Shown piece by piece: positions 41,712-53,200 of a DNA stretch of 64,000 nucleotides. The position numbers and the translations under genes were made by a program. Position 1 is the stretch's first letter. The number at the start of each line of letters is the position of its first letter. Source of the DNA: Ctenosaura bakeri. Taxonomy: Eukaryota > Chordata > Lepidosauria > Squamata > Iguanidae. The DNA lies in assembly GCA_948474755.1 (NCBI GenBank), contig CAOLHI010002121.1, positions 186,001-250,000 on the forward strand, in the 5' to 3' direction. Below the pieces are notes generated by a model that saw only the letters and a list, made by a program, of their open reading frames with translations, searched no databases and was not told the origin of the DNA.

Positions 41712-42287
41712 GTAGGTGACCGAAGGAAGGGCAGTTGGACGTGGCAAAGCATTCAGTGCTGTTAAGTAGCAGCAGCTTTTCAGCAAAGGACCTTTCAGGT
41801 CCTAGATGGACTCCAATCCTTCTCACCCCATCTCTAGGCTGGCCAATGGTAGCTTCCATCTCATTGGGGTGCATCAGAGCAATCAGGTTTTTTTTTCCTG
41901 TACTTCAGTGGATCTGCCTGAAGGAATTAAGTTGAGAAGATTGCTTATTGCCCCTGCTGAAGTTCTCTGGAAAGAAAGGGATAGAAACAGGATTGCCTAC
42001 CTCCCTTTCCTTCCCCAGGCCATCATAGTGTTTGATAGGGCATGGAAAGCATTGGGTGCTGAGGGAGGAGATGCAGGGCAGGCACCGACCTCTGGCCTCA
42101 ACATAGGTTCTGCATCTTCCATAGATCCTTCCAACTTGATCTAGATTTATATTTATACCTTCCCTTCACCCAGAGAGGCTCTCCGTGGAGCATACAAATC
42201 ATGAATTTGAGAGTTCTGCAACACGTAAGGAAAAAGAGATGGCAGTGGGAGAGGTGATTAAGAGTAGCAAATTCTGGCTGCTTGTCT

Positions 42288-42424
42288 CTCCCCAGAGGCC
42301 AGTGTAATGGCAATTGGAACACGGAGGGCCTCTCACTAACAGCTGGGCCAAGGCATGATGGAGCTGTGTCTGGCTACTCTTGTCTCTCTCAGAGACCAGA
42401 ATGATGGCAATTGGAACATGGAGG
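42288..42424. repeat. Short minisatellite
   Basis: Two and a half units with AATGGCAATTGGAACA at 42,307 and 42,403 (variants). Related to the arrays at 11,440 and 32,400. Confidence 0.5.
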
Positions 42425-43069
42425 TGTCAATGTCCGGCGGAGGCTAAGCAACACAGAGGCGGCAACTGGAGTTTTTATGGCTTTTTAGTAAGCAGACCAT
42501 AAATTAATGAAGGGTTTACAGCACCCAAAGCAAACAGAAGCAATAAATAAGGTCATAAAGTAATTAGGAGGTTACGTCATCCAAAATGAATGGAGGCAGT
42601 GAAATTAGCAAGCCCATGGACAGGAAGCAGAAATGCGGATGAATGATGGTTGGTGCCCCATACCTGACCTCCCCCCCCAGTGCCTGCCTAAATAGTCTTT
42701 AACCCAGTTGGGGCTGATCAAATGTCCATTGGCCTGGCTCCCAGCTGGAGGCCCTCAGACCTCAAGCGCTTCTCTCACAAGTGCTTTGATCTATGCACCC
42801 TTTCCTTTTCCAGCTGCCTCTGGAGGAACGTGGGAGGAGAGTCAGCTGCAAACTCTGGGGTGGAGTCAGAAGCAGCAGCTTCTGTTGAGCCAGAAGCATT
42901 GGACTTTTGACACTCTGCTGTAGGTATCGGCCCCGGGTCAGCTGGGGTGTTGCTAGCAGGCCCCTCCCTTGCCTCTGCAGGAGCCTCCTCTCCCTCCAAG
43001 GGCCCCTTCACGTCCAACTCAGAGTCCCCGTCTGAATTGGCAGCTGCCTGCTCAGCCTGGCTCATGACA
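42425..43069 (-). mobile_element. Solo LTR with 5-bp target duplication
   Basis: On the minus strand it starts TGTCATGAGCC and ends ACATTGACA, giving TGTCA/TGACA inverted termini. Direct repeats GGAGG flank it at 42,420-42,424 and 43,070-43,074. A TATA-like CCATAAAAACTCC lies at about 42,470-42,482. The acidic open frame at 42,775-43,083 is inside the U3-like part and is not supported as a gene. Block C lacks this insertion. Confidence 0.8.
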
Positions 43070-43204
43070 GGAGGGAGGGCCAAGGCACAGTGGAGCTAAA
43101 CCCTGGTTTGGACTGACATGCCCCAGTGACATGAAAGCCACTACCCAGAACTCAGTCCTCACATACAGGAAGGTGTGCAGAAGGGTTTTCTCTTCAGCCT
43201 TGCT

Positions 43205-43418
43205 CAAGCAACAGGGGGCCTTTCCGCACTAGACTGTTATAGCACTGTTATTCCACTTTCAAGATCCTGTGGAATTCTGGGGTTTGTAGTTTGCTGAGGC
43301 CAAAGAGCTCCCTGGCTGAGAATTCTAAAGGCCCCTCCCTAAACTACAAACCCCAGGATTCCATAGGATGCTGAAAGTGGAATAATAGCACTATAACAGT
43401 GTAGTGTGGAAAGGCCCA
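43205..43418. mobile_element. MITE with internal spacer
   Basis: Ends CCTTTCCGCACTAGACTGTT and its complement. The arms are separated by a spacer including AAAGAGCTCCCTGGCTGAGA. This longer form looks ancestral to the spacerless palindromes. Confidence 0.85.
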
Positions 43419-43589
43419 GGGACTTCCTGAACAATGTCATTCCTCTGTATCCTTGCTATTCTTTCCCATGTGGACTTGTTTTGGCCCTGATATGCTCTTT
43501 GGTCCTGACTACTGAGTCGTTCAATGCCCCTGGTTCCTGTCTTCTTGCTCATTTCAAATTCTTACCCATGTGGGTCCAACCCAGAGATA

Positions 43590-45590
43590 TCCTGAGTGCC
43601 TGGAAGGGACTGTGAGATTTGGAGGAGGCGCAGAAGCAGGAGGATTTCAAGCTGGGCTAAAGACATATTTTTGGCCTTCCGGTCGCATGGCGGGCACGAG
43701 TGGCAGCTCGGAGTGAAGCTGCGCAATGGCACAGCCCCAAGCAGCCACCTGCTGGATTCCAGCTGCTTCTTTTGTAATCCTAGAAGTGACTAAACACCCC
43801 TCCGGTACAAGGGGTGTGGAAGAGGTCCGAAGGGGACCCCATAACTGGCATCTGGTTCTACCCAGCTGGGGGAGCGGAAAGTGCCAGGGGGTCGAAGGAC
43901 TATGACGGAGCCAGCGGGATTGTCGCCAGAGCGGCACAAGCGCCACCATCTACTTTTAAACAAGAAACAAGTAAGAAACAAATAAGAAAGCAAGTAACCT
44001 GTTCTGGGCTTCAATTCTGAAAATATCACATCGGAATTTGGCTTGCAACGGTGTGCAGGAGCGAAGGAATGGAAGGACCCAGAGGACATGTGAGTGCGTT
44101 ATGGCTGAGAGCTTGTCTTAAAGGGGCGACTGATTTTAAAGAAATGACTAAGAGGCTTTTCTGCTTTTCTTTTGAGGACTGAAGTTACCAATGGTAAAAT
44201 GATTTCTGATTTGCAGCTTGGATTTACAAATTGAAAATGCTAAATAATTGAATGGTTGTACTGGATTAAGGAATAAGATTGGACATTACAAGATTTAATA
44301 ATCTCCATTTGGACATTGAACTTTCCTTATCTCTACATTTTACTATTTTGGTTGATCTGAGACGATAGGTGTTTTGGCTTTTTGACTCTGGATTCCTGAC
44401 CTTATAAGAATACTTCAGGAGGCAACAGTTATTGAGCAGTGCTTCTCTCTTTTTTTCTTTCGTAGCTCCTGCTATGTGAGACTTGTTTCCTAATATTTTT
44501 TTTCTTGAGTCTGGACTGTTGTGACTGGTGAGCCTGTGCTGGAAGGTCATTTAAGCAAAACATCCTCACTCCCATGGACGGAGCGGCTTGGAATTTAAGC
44601 GGCTATGAGAATACAGAGAATCTTCAGAAATGAATCTCCGGGCAGCAAAGTCCAAGATGGGAAGGGGGAATAAGAGGTGGATTTAGGCACAGGGCTCTGA
44701 ATTAGACAAGTGGTTGTGTACCTTAGCAATGTCAATGAAGCTTACGTATTTCATTGTGATATTGTTAAAGGGTTGATGGGGGTATCGAGACTAGTGAACC
44801 GGTGCTGGAGGTCATTCAAGTAAAACATCCTCACTCCCAGGGATGGAACAGCTTGGAATTTAAGCAGCTATGAGAATACTGAGAATCTTCAGAAATGAAT
44901 TTGCAGACAGCAAAGTTCCAGATGAGAGGGGGGGAATGGGAGGTAGATTAATGCACAGGGCTCTGAATTAGACAAGTGGTTATGTACTTTAGCAATGTCA
45001 ATTAAGTTTACGTATTTGATTGATATATTGTCATTAATGTAAACATCGTGATATTGCTAAGAGTTTGATGGGGGCTGAATAGGACATAGGTAAAGAAGTG
45101 GGAAACAAGACATGTTTAATATAATGGAATCCAGGGCAAGAAGAGGAGTGACTGTTGCAGTAATAATAGCTCAGACTGCCAGATATACACTGATAAATGT
45201 ATTTTAGAAATTGTAAGATTTCAGGTTATAAGTGGTGGAGGTCCTAAAAAATATATGAGAAGATAGCAAGAACATTCAAAAGAGACAAGTAGAGAAATGA
45301 GATAGATTGGAATTTGACAATTAGAGAAAAGCAGAATAGCCAAATGGGTGATAGCTGGGAACTGTTAAGTGAGAATGGCTTTATTATGATTGTGAGGGAG
45401 AGGGAAATGCACGTTCAAACAGTTGAGATAAATATTGTATTGTGATGCATAAATGTAATAAGTGGAGTGAATTTCAAGAAACGGAGACCAGATCAGAGTA
45501 GAAGATCAGAAACAACTCATGTAAAACTACATGCTAAAGAATCCTTTTTTTATTTGTGAAATTTAATAAAATTATTATAAAAAAAGATAT
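43590..45590 (+). mobile_element. L1-like element without ORFs, two tandem units
   Basis: About 2 kb present in block B but not C. It begins near a GC-rich stretch (TTGGCCTTCCGGTCGCATGG) and ends with TTTAATAAAATTATTATAAA plus A-run, like the L1 end at 22,600. It holds two tandem units of about 266 bp (44,523-44,788; 44,789-45,077). No ORF1 or ORF2 frame is seen. Confidence 0.55.
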
Positions 45591-45699
45591 AGTTTTGTAC
45601 TATGTTTGGTTCATCTTATATGATACAACTGAAACGGAAATCTTCATCCTCCCCCTCCTGCTTCCGATCCTGCTTTCCATCTTTCTTCTTCCTTTGCAG

Positions 45700-46630
45700 A
45701 TGCAGACCATTGTACCAGATGTCCAGAAGAACAGCATCCCAGCAAAGAACATACGCATTGTCTCCCCAAGGAGATAACCTTCCTCTCCTATGAAGACACT
45801 TTGGGGGTTGTCCTGGTTTCCTTGATCCTGTTTTTCTCCTTAACTACAGCTGTTGTCTTAGGCACCTTTATTAAATATCTAGAGACTCCCATAGTCAAGG
45901 CCAACAACCGGGACCTCTCATATATTCTCCTTGTCACCATCTTGCTTTCCTTCTTGTCCTCTTTCCTCTTCATTGGACAGCCACAGAAAATAACCTGTCT
46001 TCTCCAGCAAGTGGCCTTCAGCATCATCTTCTCAATAGAGAAATAGCAGTTTCTTCTGTATTGGCAAAAACAATCACTGTGGTATTGGCCTTCCTGGCCA
46101 CAAAACCAGGGAACCGAGCAAGGAAATGGCTGGGGAGGAGTTTGGCCAATGCCATTGTGTTTTCCTGTTCCGGTGTCCAAATTATCATCTGCACTGTTTG
46201 GCTTGGATTCTTCCCACCTTTCCCCAGTTCTGACATGCACTCCCAATCTGGACAGATCATCTTGAAATGCAACGAAGGCTCTGTTGCCATGTTCTACACT
46301 GCCCTTGGCTACCTGGGCTTCTTGGCTGCTATCTGCTTCACGGTAGCTTTCCTGGCTAGGAAGCTTCCTGGGTCCTTCAATGAAGCCAAGCTGATCACCT
46401 TCAGCATGTTGGTCTTCTGCAGTGTCTGGATCTCCTTTGTGCCCAGCTACCTGAGCACAAAGGGGAAGTATATGGTAGCTGTGCAGGTCTTCTCCATCTT
46501 GTCCTCCAGTGCTGGGCTGCTGGGCTGCATCTTTATCCCCAAGTGCTACATTATCATGTTAAGGCCCGATCTGAACACAAAGGAGCATCTGATGATGAAA
46601 GGAAAAGTGGCATTTGATTCTAAATACTAG
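45700..46630 (+). pseudogene. V2R block B exon 6 (7TM), frameshifted
   Basis: Acceptor TTTGCAG before 45,700, phase 1. Encodes the rest of the cysteine-rich linker ([18 protein letters not shown]) and the 7TM core. Block C reads TTCTCAATGGCAGTTTC; here the same place reads TTCTCAATAGAGAAATAGC, an 8-bp gain that shifts the frame and gives an early TAG. After it the frame is open to the typical [18 protein letters not shown]-terminus. Confidence 0.92.
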
Positions 46631-46832
46631 ACATAGAGAAGAATTCCAGTCCCCACCAGAAGATGATCTGAAACAATTGTCTCTACTGGGGGTAGAAATA
46701 TGGTGGAATGGATCCATAGCTGTTACGTTCTCGCACATTCCCCAATATTGATATGGTTTAATTGGCAAATATTGGTTAATTGGCAAGCTACATTAATTAA
46801 CATTGATATAAAATGGGACCTGAGGTGACTGG

Positions 46833-47070
46833 AAGGGAGCCCTGGTGGTGCAGTGGTTAAATGCCAGTACTGCAAGCCACAAGGTTGTGAGTTCGATCCT
46901 GCCCGGCTCCAAGGTTGACTCAGCCTTCCATCCTTTCGCAGGTCGGTAAAATGAGTACCCAGCTTGTTGGGGGCATGTATAGAAATGTTTCAAAATACAT
47001 GCTATTTGTAAGTTGTTCGCCGCCTCGATCCATATGGAGAGGTGGGATACAAATAAATAATAATTAAAAA
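46833..47070 (+). mobile_element. tRNA-derived SINE with GCCGCCTCGATCC tail
   Basis: A-box region TGGTGGTGCAGTGGTTAAAT, B box GTTCGATCC at 46,891-46,899, then GTAAGTTGTTCGCCGCCTCG tail and an AATAA-rich end. A 3' end copy of the same family is at 48,712-48,800. Confidence 0.8.
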
Positions 47071-47089
47071 AATGAAAGAAAATTGCTGA

Positions 47090-47770
47090 CTCTAAATGTC
47101 AGATTGCAAGGAAAATCAGCTCATACCAGCTGCAGCTGAAGTCAACATCAGGCAGATTATAAGGCAACCTCAGAGAAAATAGGCTTATGCAAAATCTGAC
47201 TCTATCCTTTGGAATACAATGGTCAAGCCAACATTCTCACCAACAGTGATTGTCTTAACTCTGTTCCCTCACACCTGCATGTTTCCCTGCCTTGGCTTCT
47301 CAACCTCACAACAACATAGAGCTATTAGAACAGCCATTGCCTCTTTGTTACCTAAGCACTGAGACCATTAACACTATCTGGATCCCATGTTGCTGCTCCC
47401 ATTGTCCGCTTGGCTGGGAGAGTGATTCACACTCACACCTACAGGGTAGATTTTGTGTATATAAACCCTCTGATTTGAGCAGTCAGACCAGTCTCTCGCC
47501 TTGCTAAATGCCACACTGTCATTTCGATTCCTAAATGAGAACTGTCTTTAGGTGCAAACCTAAGCCACATTGTTGCTTTCAGGTTGGTAATTCTACCTGA
47601 TTCCTTATCCACAACTTTCCTCCATTTTCCTCCAGTTAGCTCATGTGTGAGTGCTTGGATCTTTTGTGTGCATGTGTGAATCTTTCAATAAAACACAATT
47701 TAGCTTATTTTTTGAATCCCTGACTGGTTCTTTCCTGTGTGATTCTGTAAATATTGGTGGAAAGATCTTG
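47090..47770 (+). mobile_element. LTR-like repeat
   Basis: TATATAAACC at about 47,457-47,466 and AATAAA at 47,687-47,692 are spaced like an LTR promoter and R/U5. Reverse copies occur at 9,525-9,960 and 63,840-64,000. Exact termini and target duplication were not established. The AATAAA could also serve the upstream V2R. Confidence 0.5.
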
Positions 47771-48029
47771 CTAAATTATCTCCTTCTTGCAGACCTCCTC
47801 ATTTTGAGCTAATTAATTCCTCTCTCAGGCTTAGAACCAGGAGCCATGAATTCTGGGAAAATTTTCCACTCCACTATACACCTGCGCATGAGAGCCGGTA
47901 TGGTATAGTTGTTTGAGCCCTGGACTTAATGCTGGAAAGCAGTATTCTAATTCCCACAGAGCCACAGAAATACACTGGTTGACCTTGGGCCACTTATAGT
48001 CTCTTAGCTAACCCTGGCTGCAGCTGGTG

Positions 48030-48200
48030 CTGCAGGGTTGACCAGTTCAAATTGGTGCTGGCTGCACTGGGTGGGGGATGCTGGGAACTGCAGTCCAAAA
48101 GAAGAGAATCTTCTGCAGCTGCTGCTGCTTCCATCTTCTTCCGGAAAAGCTCAAGGCCTTCCCGCTGGTTATTTAACCCTTAGAGTGGCTGTGGCTGTGC
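48030..48200 (-). promoter_or_regulatory. Relic of the ZSCAN promoter (block C)
   Basis: TCTTCTTCCGGAAAAGCTCA and GGGGGATGCTGGGAACTGCA match the first-exon regions at 6,120-6,235 and 23,985-24,080. The splice donor and most of the CpG content are gone, and no SCAN exon follows. A decayed, probably inactive copy. Confidence 0.6.
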
Positions 48201-48394
48201 AGGAAAAGGGGACAGACATATCTCTTATTTCATCTTTCTTTCCATATGGCTCAGGAAGGACAGCGCAGCAGGTAAGGAAGGGTTAGGTTGTTGTTGTTAT
48301 ATTTATACCATGCTTTTTTCTGAGCTTGGGATTCAAAGCAACCCACAACAATTAAAAAAACAATTTAATGTAATATAATGTTTGGTTTTTGTTG

Positions 48395-48575
48395 TGTGCC
48401 TTCAAGCTGTTTCCGAGCCATGGTTTACCTAAGGTAAACCTATCAGTGTTTTCTTGGCATTCAGAGGAAGTTTGGTGTTGCCTTTCTTTGAGGCTTGGAG
48501 AGTGTGACTTGCCCAAGATGACCTAGTGGGTTTCCATGGCTAAGTGTGGGGTAGATTCGCACCCTGCTCTCTTAT
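48395..48575 (-). mobile_element. tRNA-derived SINE (Sauria type)
   Basis: Third orthologous copy of the SINE at 7,165 and 24,935 (TTGCCCAAGATGACCTAGTG, GTTTCCATGGCTAAGTGTGG). Confidence 0.65.
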
Positions 48576-48711
48576 ATCATATATACATGTGTATAAGTAT
48601 GTGTATGTATGTGTGCCTCTGTGTGTCTTTATAAGACTGGCTAACAAACGGAACCTAATATGTAATTGAACAAAATGTTTCACAACTGTGTTCACAATAA
48701 ATATATTTTGT

Positions 48712-48800
48712 ATAGAAATACATGCTGTTTGTAAGTAGTTCGCCACCTCGATCCCTGTGGAGAGGCGGGATAAAAATAAAAAAATAAATAAAAATGATTA
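48712..48800 (+). mobile_element. SINE 3' end
   Basis: TAGAAATACATGCTGTTTGT, GTTCGCCACCTCGATCCCTG and an AAATAAAAA end: the 3' part of the SINE family at 46,833. Confidence 0.7.
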
Positions 48801-49062
48801 ACTGCATCCGTCTGCGATCCAGAACAGACTTTCCAGAATTGTTTGTTGGGGGGTCTCTTCCAACTCTAATATGATCACTTCTAGAATCAGATTCTATGAT
48901 CCCCAAGAAGGAGCTTTCCCAAACTCTTGACTCTTCCTTATGAACAAATTCTCCAGTAAAACTCAGGCCAAGCTCAACTTCCTTCAAAACTGACTCTCAG
49001 GCTTCGAAGCAGGAGTTATGAATTCTGGGTAACTTGGGAAACTTGGAAACTTCAGGTGAGAG

Positions 49063-49570
49063 CCAGCATGGCCTTAGGGTTTAAGCGTTGAAATCCCAAC
49101 TGTGGAGAGCAGACTTTGAATCACCGGTTGGCCTTGGAAAATCACTGGATGACCTTGGCTAAGTCATAAAATCTCAGCCTCAGAGAAAAACAAAGGCAAA
49201 TCCCTTGTGAATCAAAGGCCATTTCCGCACTAGACTGTTATAGCGCTATTATTCCACTTTCAACATCCTAGGGAATCCTGGGGTGTGCAGTTTCGGGAGG
49301 GGCTGGTTGGCCCCTCCCGAAACTGCAAACCACAGGATTCCCTAGGATGTTGAAAATGGAATAATAGTGCTATAGCAGTCTAGTGCGGAAATGGCCATAG
49401 AATCATTGAGTTGGATGAGACCAAAACAACCACTGAGTCCAACCACTGTGCAGGAACACCCACTCAAAGCATCTCCTGAACAAATCTTGCCAAGAAAATC
49501 CCATGACAGGTTTTCCTCCAGCTGGCCACAAGTTGCAAATGACTTGAAGGCACAAAGCAACAACAACAAT
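49063..49570 (+). mobile_element. Sauria-type SINE split by a MITE
   Basis: SINE head and middle at 49,063-49,212 (GTTGGCCTTGGAAAATCACT), a MITE at 49,216-49,397, a short CR1-like piece to about 49,465, then the SINE tail (CCACAAGTTGCAAATGACTT) to 49,570. Orthologous to 7,763-8,000 and 25,690-25,930. Confidence 0.65.
49216..49397. mobile_element. Palindromic MITE
   Basis: Arms meet at AGGGGCTGGTTGGCCCCT. Both carry the copy-specific CCTAGGGA instead of CCTATGGA. Outer ends GGCCATTTCCGCACTAGACT and complement. Confidence 0.9.
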
Positions 49571-50023
49571 ACCTGTGCACATGGAGCAGCAACATGGGTC
49601 CAAGTTTTGTTGCAAAGGACAAGGCTTCCTTATAATTAACAAAATGACAATGATTTTTCTTCCTCCTTCTCTCCAATTCTCAAAGGATTTGTCAGAGATT
49701 ACTTTCGGAGCCAAGAACCCTAAACATCAGAACGGAGCCTATAACCCACAGCAGCTTCTTATAATGAGGGGCTCGGCGTGTAAAATACTGGCTGTGCCAC
49801 TGAAGCTTTGAGGGGTGGGAATGGTGACTCTGCGTATCAGGTTTAATAGAGTCTCCTTCAGCTGTGAAACTGAGGTGAACCTCTGTCTCTGTTAGGAAAG
49901 CCATGCTAGCTCTCATCTTGGAAAAATTTTGTCTTGTGTTTTCTTTCTCTGATTCAGGTGCGTGATGTACTGGAGAGCATTAAGCACCACGAGAGGTGGT
50001 GGCTGTTGCCAGCGGACCCAGAA

Positions 50024-50238
50024 ATGATACTGGCCTTGCTTCTCCTCCTTCTCCTCCTGCCCCATGCCACCTGTGTGAGGCTGAAGGCCAAATGCTGGCT
50101 GACTCTGAGAAAGGATATCATAGAGCCGGTGAATTATTACAAACAGGGAGACCATCTCATTGGGGGCATCCTTTCAACCACGACTGCTCATCTCCTCCCG
50201 TACCGTTTCAGCAGGGCTCCATTTACTTTCCTTCTCCC
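50024..50238 (+). CDS. V2R block C exon 1
   Basis: Signal peptide [17 protein letters not shown], then [20 protein letters not shown] and [17 protein letters not shown]. Donor CCCGTAAGAA, phase 2. Confidence 0.9.
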
Positions 50239-53200
50239 GTAAGAAATGATAGATTTGATGCTATTCCATCCCATCCTGATTTCAGTGAATCCCAATATTC
50301 CTACTTCCAAGGGTCAGTCCCTGTTTTAACTACTGAGTCCTAGTAAACTGCTGGTTCTCTTTTCTCCCTTGAAAAAGAACTGGTGGATACCAAAAAAATC
50401 AGTTTCCTTGCAACCATTACTTTTGCACCAGCTGTAAAAATAGTGGTAATGTATAGTAATGGTAATGTATAATAGGTAATGTATAGTTACCATTAATGTA
50501 TAATGTACAGTAACGTATATTTATAGTTGTAGTAATGTATAGCTATATTATAACCATAACTTAATGAGGAATAACTTCACTCTCCTGCAGTTACCACTGT
50601 TTCTACTTGTTTTGTTTAGGTCTCTGTGTTCTCATTATTTTTAAAAAATGATTTTTAAAGTTTGACTGTAAAACAAGGGTGGGACAAAAGGGAGAAACAT
50701 TAAAAAAGAAAAGTATATCAGCTATAAAGATAAGCTAAGCATGTATATTAATAATAAGCTGCAGTAAAAAGCAGCACTTTACAAAGTCTTCAGAATGAGT
50801 CTTTCTTGTTTTTGTTTTTTCATGGAAGGTAATTTAAAATTATTTCACCAATACTTAATAGGTTGTTTGTTCATAGTTCCCAGGTTGGTTGCTATCCAAT
50901 TCTGGAAGATTTAAAAGAGACATTTATGACAGTCTGGTATAATAAGACAGGACAATTATCTTTCACTGAAAAATTAACTCATCAACTCCTCTGGCTCTGA
51001 TCCAGACCAAAAAGCAGCATAATTTTACTATGATTTTGGAATTATTTTATTAAATGATGTGGGGAGGGGGAGATAGTTTTCAAGCCTTTTTATTTGTTTT
51101 GATTTTTTTATTTTGAATAATAAAAGAAGACAAAGAAAGACAAAGAAAAGCAACATAAAAAAGACATTAACACTACAAAAACAGAACAATTTTATTCTAG
51201 AATCAAATAGTTAGTTGTTACTGCTGATTACAATTTGCTGTTGGTAGCAGGGCAGGAACCAATTTTTTTAGTCGTGTGTTAGTTATGTTGTAGTTTAGTT
51301 TGATATTTGTAGTTTAATATTTTTTAATTCTTTTTTAGAATATTGTATTGTCTCATAGTTTAGTTTTATAGTTTACTTGCTTGTATTGCTCAGTTTTCAA
51401 GTCTTTTTCATCAAGTTTGTGAAGAAACACTTTTGATATTTTTTATTTAACTGTGATTGTGTTCTTGCAGTTTTGTGTACTGCTTTTTTGGGGATGCAGC
51501 CGTAGACAATGTTATGAAATGTATAAGAATGGAAGTTTAAAAAATTAATGTAAGCTGCACATATTTTCAAGAAAACATTTTCTGGAAGCTAGTATCTGTA
51601 AAATAGACATACATGCATAGCTAAAGTGTGTTGCATACTACAAAGCACTCTGGCTTTCAAAGAGTCTTGTTTCATATGATATCTTCATCTTTCATGCACT
51701 AGTCCCCAAAACCAGGTGGTCCTGCATTGCAGCTCCAGGGGAGCTTCTGGATCTGTTGGTGTTCCAAAGGATATTGGCCTCCTATCCCAAACCATGTCAC
51801 ATATAGGTTGCCAGTTAAAACACAGTCTTGTGCTCCTGTACATTTCTGGTTGCCCAGAAGAGGGAAGGTCAGAAGACTCCTTCAGAAACCTGTGGGTTCA
51901 AATGACAAGAAAACAAGCTTGCTCCCTCTTTTAGAAGCAACATCTTCTGAATTTCTCTCTGCTGTCCAGCTGTGAAAGGGACAGGATCCCTTGTGAATAT
52001 TTCTCCTGGCAAGTAGGGCTGCCAGTTTGGAACAAGGATGGGACTCCTGTGACTTTAAAGCTTCACAGATCTTGCAGCAGGAGAAGGTACTGTGATATCT
52101 GAAAAAATTGAAAAAATATTTGAATATTGAGAGACTTTGGTAATGAGACTCTCAATCAGCAGAGTATTTTAGTAATTGCACAAAAACAGAAGTTGAACAG
52201 ATCACCAGTCCTACTTCTGTAACACCACCCCAAACACACTTAATCTAGCTCAAAATAAACACAAAAACAGTTTGGTTAAGAATATAAAAGAGTTTACTCA
52301 CAAAATCTTGTACATAGTCTATACAGGTTCAATTCTTGAAGAAGGTAGGAAGAAAATTAAGCACTCGCATGCTTGCTGCCAGTGATCCCTGTTGGGAGAT
52401 CTCAGAGCATGCTTTCAGGTCAAAAGGTGAAGACAAAAAGGGGGGAGTAAATGGCAAGAGATCCTTTTTAAGAACAAAGAAGGTGTACGTGCTGGAGGAA
52501 GAGGTGTTGGCCAAAACAAACAGGAAATTCTCTCTAGGCTATCTCTCTATGCTTACAATAGACATGCAAACAAACTAGCCATTTAATTAGGCATGCAAAG
52601 GTTGCCACTCCCAACACCCCTTCTCAACCGTGCATGCACCCCTGAAGTCCCGTCTTGACTCGCAGGTTCTCAAAGCCATCTCTTGGTAGAGGTTTGGTCA
52701 GGATATCAGCTACCATCTCAGTGGTTGGACAGTAGATCATCTTGATCATTCCATTCTCTGTGAGCTCACGTATTTTGTGGTATCTTGTTCCTATGTGCTT
52801 GCTGCGTGGTGTTATCTTCTCTGTTTGAGAAAGTTTAATACAGCTCTGGTTGTCTTCCATAACTTGAATTGGCTTTTCTTCATTTATTCCAAAATCAGAC
52901 AACAATTGATCAAGCCATAGTAATTCTCTACATGCTTCCGATGCTGAAATATACTCTGCTTCTGTATAGAGCCACCACACTCTGCTTGTGGCTGCCCCAA
53001 GAAATAGGTCCATCTCCATAAAAAAATAGGAAACCACTGACTGAGTGATAATCTGCAGTATCACCAGCCCAATCTGCATCAGTGTAGCATACTAACTTTG
53101 GATTGCTACTTGCTGGTAGCTTCAATTTAAAGTTGATAGTCCCTTTTAAGTATCTAGCCACCCTTTTTAGTCCAGTCTAATCTTTCTTTGTGGGTGAGCT

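Larger units (their letters stand above)
26362..46630 (+). pseudogene. V2R vomeronasal receptor, six exons, frameshifted (block B)
   Basis: Exons: 26,362-26,576; 29,354-29,645; 37,367-38,191; 40,969-41,199; 41,585-41,711; 45,700-46,630. Splice sites and phases are all intact and equal to those of the block C gene. The product would be a class C GPCR with signal peptide, Venus-flytrap domain, cysteine-rich linker and 7TM core. One defect was found: an 8-bp insertion near 46,037-46,044 in the last exon creates a stop (IIFSIEK) after the second membrane helix, so helices 3-7 are lost. Everything downstream is still open in the shifted frame to a normal stop at 46,628-46,630. The damage looks very recent or could be an assembly error. 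No other stop or frameshift was seen. Confidence 0.9.

Noticed and set aside
42775..43083. Acidic 102-codon frame on the minus strand
   Set aside because: It spans the end of an LTR bounded by TGTCA/TGACA and GGAGG repeats; no domain or splice context supports a gene.
46833..46910. tRNA gene
   Set aside because: A and B boxes are present but the cloverleaf is not kept and the sequence continues into a SINE body and tail.
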